Origin: JBFJVD01 sp041624375
GTDB taxonomy: Bacteria; Chloroflexota; Anaerolineae; Anaerolineales; E44-bin32
DNA: 10,172 nucleotides
Direction of reading: 5' to 3'
Assembly (NCBI GenBank): GCA_041624375.1
Contig: JBFJVD010000095.1
Coordinates: 1-10,172, forward strand
Both the position numbers and the translations under genes were made by a program. Shown piece after piece: positions 6,317-10,172 of this stretch; position 1 is the first letter of the stretch, and each line of letters begins with the position of its first letter. Below the pieces are notes generated by a model, which worked only from the letters and a program-made list of their open reading frames with translations, was not told the DNA's origin and searched no databases.

Positions 6317-7207
6317 CTAAAGCAGCCCGCCGGCCTCGAGGATGGCCCGGAGTTCCGAGCGTTCCGAGTCACCGAGCGGCAAGAGCGGCGACCGGACCGG
6401 TCCGCCATCGTAGCCCATCATATCCATCGCCGCCTTCAGTCCGGGGACGCCGAAGCGCGCCGTGACAGCTCGATTGGGCTCGACAAGCCGCAACTGGATG
6501 GCCTGCGCCGCTTCGAGCTCCCCTCCCTGGAAGCACTGCGCCAGTTCATGGAGTTCCGCGCCGGCGATGTTGGCCAGTGCTGAGACCGCCCCAACCGCGC
6601 CGACCGCCAGGCTCCCCAGGAAGAAACCCGCCGATCCGGCAAGAATCTGGAAGCGGTCGCTGGTGGCGTGCACCATGCGGGCGATTTTTGTGACATCTCC
6701 ACCGCTGTCCTTCAGGCCGATGATATTGGGGTGCTCGGCCAGGCGCACAACCGTCTCCACCGGCAGGTCGATCCCCGTATTGGACGGCACACTGTAAAGA
6801 ACGATGGGAATGGGCGCTGCATCGGCCACCAGACGGTAGTGATGTTCCAGGGCCTCGGCCGTCATCTGCTTCTTGAAGTAATGGGGAGTAACAACGATCG
6901 CCAGGTCTGCGCCGGCGTCGGCCATGCGGCTTGTGATCTCAATCGTCTCGCGGCTCGATTCGGCTGCTGCGCCGGCGATCAGCAGCCGATTCGCGGGGAC
7001 AAGTTCTCGAACGGCCTGGACGACCTGAACCCGTTCATTTGCCGTGAGGAAGACGAACTCGCCATTGGAGCCGCCGACAACATAACCGGCCAGCGGGAAC
7101 TCATTCCAGCGCATCAGGTTTCGATCGAGCGCAGGGAAGTCGATCTCACCATCGGCGTGAAAGGGCGTGGGGATGGGAGGGAAGATTCCGGCCAGGGAGA
7201 TCGACAT
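6317..7207 (-). CDS. 4-hydroxy-2-oxoglutarate aldolase-like, DapA/NAL family
   Basis: Class I Schiff-base aldolase or lyase of 296 aa with the DHDPS/N-acetylneuraminate lyase TIM barrel. The Schiff-base lysine is K166 in IIGLKDSGGD and the catalytic tyrosine is Y138 in VLYSVPSNTG. The substrate loop reads GGSNGE (45-50) instead of the GTTGE of true dihydrodipicolinate synthase. From memory, several stretches (GSNGEF, VLYSVP-NTG-DLPV, GLKDSGGDVT, LAGSAGF, the C-terminal GGPVRSPL) follow animal HOGA1 closely; that enzyme splits 4-hydroxy-2-oxoglutarate into glyoxylate and pyruvate in hydroxyproline breakdown. DapA for lysine synthesis is therefore unlikely. Other members of this family act on sugar acids or as pyrroline-carboxylate deaminases, so the exact substrate is open. 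It starts 23 nt after the cyclase stop and is probably co-transcribed with it; only a weak GGGG precedes ATG 7207. Confidence 0.88.
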   Translation of the reverse strand: MSISLAGIFPPIPTPFHADGEIDFPALDRNLMRWNEFPLAGYVVGGSNGEFVFLTANERVQVVQAVRELVPANRLLIAGAAAESSRETIEITSRMADAGADLAIVVTPHYFKKQMTAEALEHHYRLVADAAPIPIVLYSVPSNTGIDLPVETVVRLAEHPNIIGLKDSGGDVTKIARMVHATSDRFQILAGSAGFFLGSLAVGAVGAVSALANIAGAELHELAQCFQGGELEAAQAIQLRLVEPNRAVTARFGVPGLKAAMDMMGYDGGPVRSPLLPLGDSERSELRAILEAGGLL

Positions 7208-7230
7208 ATGCTACCCCAGCGAGACTGCGG

Positions 7231-7863
7231 TCAGACGCCGACGAGGATGGCTCGGGCCGGGGCGCCATCACTGCCGATCAGTTTGAGCGGCAGGCAGTAG
7301 AATGCATAGCGCCCTTGAGAAACCGCGCTCAGGTCCAGCCCTTCCACGACGACCACACCCGTCTCGAGCAGCACGCGGTGCGTCGGCACCACGTCGTCGA
7401 ACGGCGCCACCGAGAGGTAGTCGACTCCGACGAGTTGAACGCCGCGTGCAACCAGCCACTCGGCGCCGCTGGCATCGATCGCCACGTAGTCTTCCTGGAA
7501 TTCCTGCACACCGCGCTTCCATAAATTCGAATTGCGCGTCTTAAAGAGCACACGCTTCGTACGTGGCGGGATCCCCGCCGCCTCCAGCGTCTTCGCGGTC
7601 AACGCTTGAGCCTTGGTGAGATCGACAACATAGGCTCGTCCAGTGAGCAGTTTCAAGGGAAGCTCATCGACACTGGCGGCCCCATCGATGAAGTGCAAGG
7701 GCGCGTCAATGTGCGTTCCGGTGTGGGCAGAGAAGGCGATCCGGGTCACATTTGAGCGGGCGCCGTCGGCGATTTCGGCGACGCGCTCGACCACGGGAGG
7801 CGGATCGCCCGGCCAGACTGGAATATTGGGTGTGATCCCCACCGAGATGTCGTAGATGCGCAT
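7231..7863 (-). CDS. Cyclase family protein, kynurenine formamidase (KynB)-like metal hydrolase
   Basis: A 210-aa metal-dependent amidohydrolase of the cyclase family (PF04199 type); the length matches KynB. The zinc motif is complete: HTGTHIDAPLHF gives H47, H51, D53 and H57. W17-P-G-D20 near the N-terminus and the C-terminal segment EGLDLSAV, GRYAFYCLPLKLIGSDGAPARAIL are also characteristic. KynB hydrolyses N-formylkynurenine in tryptophan catabolism, but many family members act on other amides or lactones, and no other kyn gene is nearby. Start choice: GGAGG at 7868-7872, 4 nt before ATG 7863, just behind a TATAAT box; the frame extends to an ATG at 7941, but that would contain the promoter. 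It is first gene of a two-gene leftward unit with the HOGA-type aldolase. Confidence 0.87.
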   Translation of the reverse strand: MRIYDISVGITPNIPVWPGDPPPVVERVAEIADGARSNVTRIAFSAHTGTHIDAPLHFIDGAASVDELPLKLLTGRAYVVDLTKAQALTAKTLEAAGIPPRTKRVLFKTRNSNLWKRGVQEFQEDYVAIDASGAEWLVARGVQLVGVDYLSVAPFDDVVPTHRVLLETGVVVVEGLDLSAVSQGRYAFYCLPLKLIGSDGAPARAILVGV

Positions 7864-7881
7864 CGCGCCTCCAGGGCAGGG

Positions 7882-7910
7882 ATTATAGAGTTCCTGATCC
7901 CTCCACGCAA
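7882..7910 (-). promoter_or_regulatory. Promoter of the cyclase-aldolase unit
   Basis: On the minus strand, TTGCGT (plus 7905-7910), a 17-nt spacer, then a perfect TATAAT -10 box (plus 7882-7887). The predicted transcript starts about 7 nt downstream, giving a short leader that just includes the GGAGG ribosome binding site. This supports the start at 7863. Confidence 0.65.
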
Positions 7911-7988
7911 CCAAAGCCCCTGACGCAGACCGAATCAGCAAGGCACATTGGCCTCTCCGATCTGGCCATGCGCGTCCGCTGTCTGTGG

Positions 7989-7994
7989 GATAAT
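7989..7994 (+). promoter_or_regulatory. -10 box GATAAT for the M20 peptidase gene
   Basis: GATAAT is placed about 44 nt before ATG 8038, leaving room for the AGGAG ribosome binding site at 8023-8027. No good -35 hexamer is seen at 16-19 nt. The box shares the string ATAATCGGA with the tRNA-Pro promoter. With the leftward cyclase promoter it forms a compact divergent promoter region. Confidence 0.45.
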
Positions 7995-8037
7995 CGGATC
8001 AAACCCAGACCCGACCTAACCCAGGAGCTCCGAGATC

Positions 8038-9399
8038 ATGATTGACTATGCCGCGGTCGACCATGCCATCGAAGGACGGTTGGATGCGACGCTCGCAGAG
8101 CTGAAGCGGCTCTGCGCACAGCCCAGCATCGCAGCTCAAAATGAGGGCATGCGAGCCTGCGCTGACCTGGTCGCCGAGATGCTTGCGGCGCGCCAATTCA
8201 ACGTCAAGATCATGGAGACCAGAGGCCACCCGGTTGTCTACGCCGAACGCGCCGGACGTTCGGATCGGACCCTGATCTTCTACAACCACTATGATGTTCA
8301 ACCACCGGAGCCTCTCGAGTTGTGGGAAACCCCGCCCTTCGAACCCAGCCTGCGCGACGGTAAGCTGTATGGCCGCGGCGTGAGCGACGACAAGGGGCAT
8401 TTTCAGTGCCGATTGGCGGCACTGGATGCGCTGCTCGAAGTTGAAGGCGAGCTTCCCTGCAACGTGAAATTTCTGGTCGAGGGCGAGGAGGAGATCGGCA
8501 GCGTGAACCTTCCCGCCTTTGTTGAGGCGAACGCCGAACTGCTCGCCGCAGACGCCTGCCTGTGGGAGTTCGGGGAACTCAATGAGGCCGGGCAGCCGGT
8601 TCAGTATGCCGGGATGCGCGGCATCTGCTACGTCGAACTGAGCACCGAGACTGCTGAAATCGACGCGCACTCCGGCCTGGGCGGCTCCATCTTCCCAAAT
8701 GCCGCATGGCGACTGGTCTGGGCGCTGAGCAGCCTTAAAGGGCCGGATGAGAAGGTGAGGATTCCGGGCTTTTACGATCGCGTTCGTCCACCCTCTGAGC
8801 AAGACGTAGCCCTGCTCGAGGGGCTTCCCGAAGTGGCCGATACGTACCGCCGCCGCTACGGCGTGACCTCCTTCTTGAAAGGGATTGAAGGCGGCATCGA
8901 GCTGCGGCGCGCCGAGGTCTTCGAGCCGACCTGCACCATCTGCGGCCTGAATTCTGGCTACCAGGGCCCGGGCACGAAGACCGTGCTGCCTGCGCGTGCC
9001 AGCGCCAAGGTCGACTTCCGCCTGGTCCCCGATCAGGAGCCGGAAGAAATCGTGGAGCTGCTGCGCAGCCATCTCGACGCGAGCGGGTTTGACGATGTGG
9101 AGCTCACCTACCTGGGCGGTGAGCCCCCGGGCCGCACCGATCCGGATGACGACTTCCTCCAGCTCGTGGTCCGCACGGCGGAGGACGTGTATGGCGAGCC
9201 GATGCTGGTTCAGCCGATGATCGGAGGATCGGGCCCGAACCACGCCTTTTTGCACTATTTGAAGGTGCCTGTGGCCACGGCCGGGATCGGCTACCCCGGT
9301 ACCCAGGCCCATGCACCGAACGAGAACATGGTGATCCGGCATTTTGTGGACGGGGCCCGGCATACGGCCCGCATTTTGGGGACATTCGGCGCCGACTGA
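8038..9399 (+). CDS. M20-family metallopeptidase, CNDP/carnosinase-like dipeptidase
   Basis: Cytoplasmic dinuclear-zinc hydrolase of 453 aa that cleaves dipeptides or related N-acyl amino acids. The metal-site motifs are in order: YNHYDVQPPEP (H84, with catalytic D86), GRGVSDDKG (bridging D117), VEGEEEIGS (general base E151, ligand E152), and GTQAHAPNENM near the C-terminus (last His ligand). The dimerisation-domain motif DAHSGLGG is also present. YDVQPPEP and DDKGH are typical of the CNDP/DUG1 branch rather than ArgE or DapE. There is no signal peptide. AGGAG at 8023-8027 lies 10 nt before ATG 8038. It appears to be a single-gene unit with its own -10 box, divergent from the cyclase gene. 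A peptide-degrading role fits the amino-acid-catabolism flavour of the neighbours. Confidence 0.92.
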   Translation: MIDYAAVDHAIEGRLDATLAELKRLCAQPSIAAQNEGMRACADLVAEMLAARQFNVKIMETRGHPVVYAERAGRSDRTLIFYNHYDVQPPEPLELWETPPFEPSLRDGKLYGRGVSDDKGHFQCRLAALDALLEVEGELPCNVKFLVEGEEEIGSVNLPAFVEANAELLAADACLWEFGELNEAGQPVQYAGMRGICYVELSTETAEIDAHSGLGGSIFPNAAWRLVWALSSLKGPDEKVRIPGFYDRVRPPSEQDVALLEGLPEVADTYRRRYGVTSFLKGIEGGIELRRAEVFEPTCTICGLNSGYQGPGTKTVLPARASAKVDFRLVPDQEPEEIVELLRSHLDASGFDDVELTYLGGEPPGRTDPDDDFLQLVVRTAEDVYGEPMLVQPMIGGSGPNHAFLHYLKVPVATAGIGYPGTQAHAPNENMVIRHFVDGARHTARILGTFGAD

Positions 9400-9418
9400 C
9401 ACCGCATGGCGATCTTCC

Positions 9419-9447
9419 TTGTCGCCGTCACCACCGTCGGCTATAAT
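9419..9447 (+). promoter_or_regulatory. Promoter of tRNA-Pro
   Basis: TTGTCG at 9419-9424, a 17-nt spacer, then a perfect TATAAT at 9442-9447. The tRNA begins 10 nt further on, so the predicted 5' leader is only a few nucleotides. It lies just after the peptidase stop, so the tRNA has its own promoter. Confidence 0.7.
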
Positions 9448-9457
9448 CGGACTCAAT

Positions 9458-9531
9458 CGGGGCGTAGCGCAGCCCGGAAGCGCACCTGCATGGGGTGCAG
9501 GGGGTCGGCGGTTCAAATCCGCCCGCCCCGA
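9458..9531 (+). tRNA. tRNA-Pro, anticodon GGG
   Basis: A complete cloverleaf folds: acceptor CGGGGCG with CGCCCCG (7 bp, including the C1-G72 pair typical of bacterial tRNA-Pro), D-arm GCGC/GCGC with a loop containing GG, anticodon stem CCTGC/GCAGG with loop ATGGGGT giving anticodon GGG (reads CCC and CCU), a 5-nt variable region, and T-arm GGCGG/CCGCC with loop TTCAAAT. The discriminator base is A (9531). The CCA end is not encoded (ACA follows instead), so nucleotidyltransferase must add it. Confidence 0.96.
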
Positions 9532-9537
9532 CAGCGA

Positions 9538-9575
9538 CCAGCAGCCTGTTCGTCAGGGCTGCTGGTGTTGTTTCT
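9538..9575 (+). terminator. Intrinsic terminator of tRNA-Pro
   Basis: CCAGCAGCC (9538-9546) and GGCTGCTGG (9557-9565) form a perfect 9-bp stem with a 10-nt loop, followed by TGTTGTTTCT. It starts 7 nt after the tRNA 3' end. With the promoter at 9419-9447 this makes the tRNA a self-contained transcription unit. Confidence 0.85.
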
Positions 9576-9643
9576 GAGCAGGGGGCAACTAGGGCAGCGG
9601 ACGAGTCAAGTGCGCTGTTGAAGTGGATTTCTCCTCTGGGCCG

Positions 9644-9672
9644 AGAGAAAGCGCCCCAGACAACCGGGGCGC
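9644..9672 (-). terminator. Probable leftward intrinsic terminator
   Basis: GCGCCCC (9651-9657) and GGGGCGC (9666-9672) form a perfect GC-rich 7-bp stem with an 8-nt loop. Read on the minus strand, the stem is followed directly by TTTCTCT (plus 9644-9650), as in an intrinsic terminator. On the plus strand no T-run follows. It implies a leftward transcript coming from about 9700-9950, where no gene is obvious. Confidence 0.5.
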
Positions 9673-9740
9673 AGGCGACTCTTGGGCAGTGCTGGGATTC
9701 GGCTAGCCCTGGCACCGCTTACCCCGGTGGTTTGGAGCAG

Positions 9741-9772
9741 GCCCGCCGGTGTGTGCATGCACTTCGGCGGGC
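9741..9772. repeat. 8-bp GC-rich inverted repeat enclosing a 10-bp palindrome
   Basis: GCCCGCCG at 9741-9748 and CGGCGGGC at 9765-9772 are perfect reverse complements. The 16-nt spacer contains the self-complementary GTGCATGCAC. The plus-strand sequence after it, TGACTCTTGCT, is only weakly T-rich, so a rightward terminator is possible but not convincing. Confidence 0.45.
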
Positions 9773-9976
9773 TGACTCTTGCTCAACGTCTCGGACATCA
9801 TCATGGTCCTGGAATACGAAACTCCTATTGCAGAGTCTCCAACGCTCATCACTTTGTAGCCCAGATCGTGCGCGACGATAGCATAGACAATATTCATAAG
9901 AGGACTTAATCAAGGCAAGTCACGGAAGAGACGCCTGTGCCAGGGACGGCGACAAGCTATGATTGAATTCCCAATG

Positions 9977-10006
9977 TTGATGTGCATAGCTGAAAGCGGG
10001 TACGAT
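9977..10006 (+). promoter_or_regulatory. Promoter of the exported-protein gene
   Basis: TTGATG at 9977-9982, an 18-nt spacer, and TACGAT at 10001-10006. The predicted start near 10013 gives a leader of about 43 nt ahead of GTG 10056, containing the GGAGGA ribosome binding site at 10043-10048. Confidence 0.55.
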
Positions 10007-10055
10007 GAGTTGTAAGGGCAGCGCATCGGGCATCAGTCTTATGGAGGAGAGCATC

Positions 10056-10172
10056 GTGAAAAGCAAGCTGACCACCCTGGCATTGCTCATCCCTATCATC
10101 TCAGTTGCCATTCTGGTCGTGTTTGCGCTGACCCCGAAGACTGCTCTGGCAGGCGTGCCAAAAGTACCTATC
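10056..10172 (+). CDS. Exported protein of unknown function, N-terminus only (runs off right edge)
   Basis: Thirty-nine codons are visible. GTG 10056 is preceded by GGAGGA with 7-nt spacing; an in-frame ATG at 10041 overlaps that ribosome binding site and has none of its own, so GTG is preferred. The visible part is a Sec signal peptide: basic start MKSKLTT, an uninterrupted hydrophobic core of about 18 residues (LALLIPIISVAILVVFAL), then TPKTALA-G with an A-x-A-like signal peptidase I site. No lipobox cysteine is seen. The mature part begins GVPKVPI and is cut off, so no family can be named. A single N-terminal membrane anchor is the alternative to a cleaved signal. Confidence 0.75.
   Translation, partial: MKSKLTTLALLIPIISVAILVVFALTPKTALAGVPKVPI

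Larger units (their letters stand above)
9576..9976. other. Hairpin-rich stretch without a convincing gene
   Basis: About 400 bp between the tRNA terminator and the promoter of the last gene. Short open frames exist but lack ribosome binding sites or family motifs. Several stems are packed into 9628-9772: TTTCTC(C)TC with GAGAGAAA (9628-9650), GCGCCCC with GGGGCGC (9651-9672), GTGCTGGG with CCTGGCAC (about 9691-9719, two wobbles), and GCCCGCCG with CGGCGGGC (9741-9772). Base composition becomes less GC-rich towards 9880-9990. It may be a small-RNA locus, decayed DNA, or terminators of unseen transcripts. No RNase P, tmRNA or SRP consensus was recognised. Confidence 0.5.

Noticed and set aside
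7864..7941. 26-residue N-terminal extension of the cyclase
   Set aside because: The extension covers the TATAAT promoter and the GGAGG site belonging to ATG 7863.
7999..9516. 505-codon open frame on the minus strand opposite the M20 peptidase
   Set aside because: It is a shadow of the peptidase gene in GC-rich DNA, has no recognisable domain, and starts inside the tRNA. The plus-strand frame has complete catalytic motifs.
9344..9715. Open frames across the tRNA (for example GVAQPGSAPAWG on plus, GGFEPPTP on minus)
   Set aside because: These are the well-known false proteins produced by translating tRNA genes; the tRNA-Pro cloverleaf explains the sequence.
1..10172. Mobile elements, CRISPR arrays, phage or defence genes
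   Set aside because: No transposase or integrase motifs, no regularly spaced repeats, and no terminal inverted repeats with target duplications were seen. The tRNA-Pro 3' end shows no repeated copy in the window that would mark an integrated element.

Overview
The window is ordinary-looking, GC-rich bacterial chromosome, densely packed with metabolic genes on both strands. Promoters are of the sigma70 type, with TATAAT-like -10 boxes. There are no phage, transposon, CRISPR or defence-type genes. The mix (zinc-ribbon threonine synthase, aldehyde dehydrogenase, stand-alone FAD amine oxidoreductase, HOGA-type aldolase, KynB-like cyclase, M20 dipeptidase) suits a heterotroph living on amino acids and amines. 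It is reminiscent of Chloroflexota, but that placement is low-confidence inference; no marker gene here settles it.

Layout, left to right. (1) Leftward: the 5' 326 codons of a threonine synthase, running off the left edge, preceded upstream on the same strand by an aldehyde dehydrogenase. (2) A 395-bp divergent intergenic region with small hairpins. (3) A rightward, tightly packed folate/pterin cluster: pteridine-reductase-type SDR, folB, then folK. The SDR start sits about 7 nt behind a -10 box, so its mRNA is probably leaderless; folK has a TTG start inside the end of folB. A 458-aa FAD-dependent DAO-family oxidoreductase follows 64 bp downstream. (4) Leftward: a cyclase/kynurenine-formamidase-like protein with its own promoter, then a 4-hydroxy-2-oxoglutarate-aldolase-like DapA-family enzyme. 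(5) Rightward: an M20 metallodipeptidase, then tRNA-Pro(GGG) with its own promoter and intrinsic terminator. (6) About 480 bp without a convincing gene but with several hairpins, including a likely leftward terminator. (7) The promoter, ribosome binding site and signal peptide of an exported protein cut off by the right edge.

Working together: the SDR, FolB and FolK form a coherent pterin/folate unit. The FAD oxidoreductase, the HOGA-type aldolase and the aldehyde dehydrogenase could be steps of amino-acid catabolism (N-methylglycine or hydroxyproline type), but they lie in separate transcription units, so the link is only a hypothesis. I do not see a clearly novel system. The most open questions are the hairpin-rich gap after the tRNA, the possible leader RNA of the aldehyde dehydrogenase, and the substrates of the FAD and aldolase enzymes.
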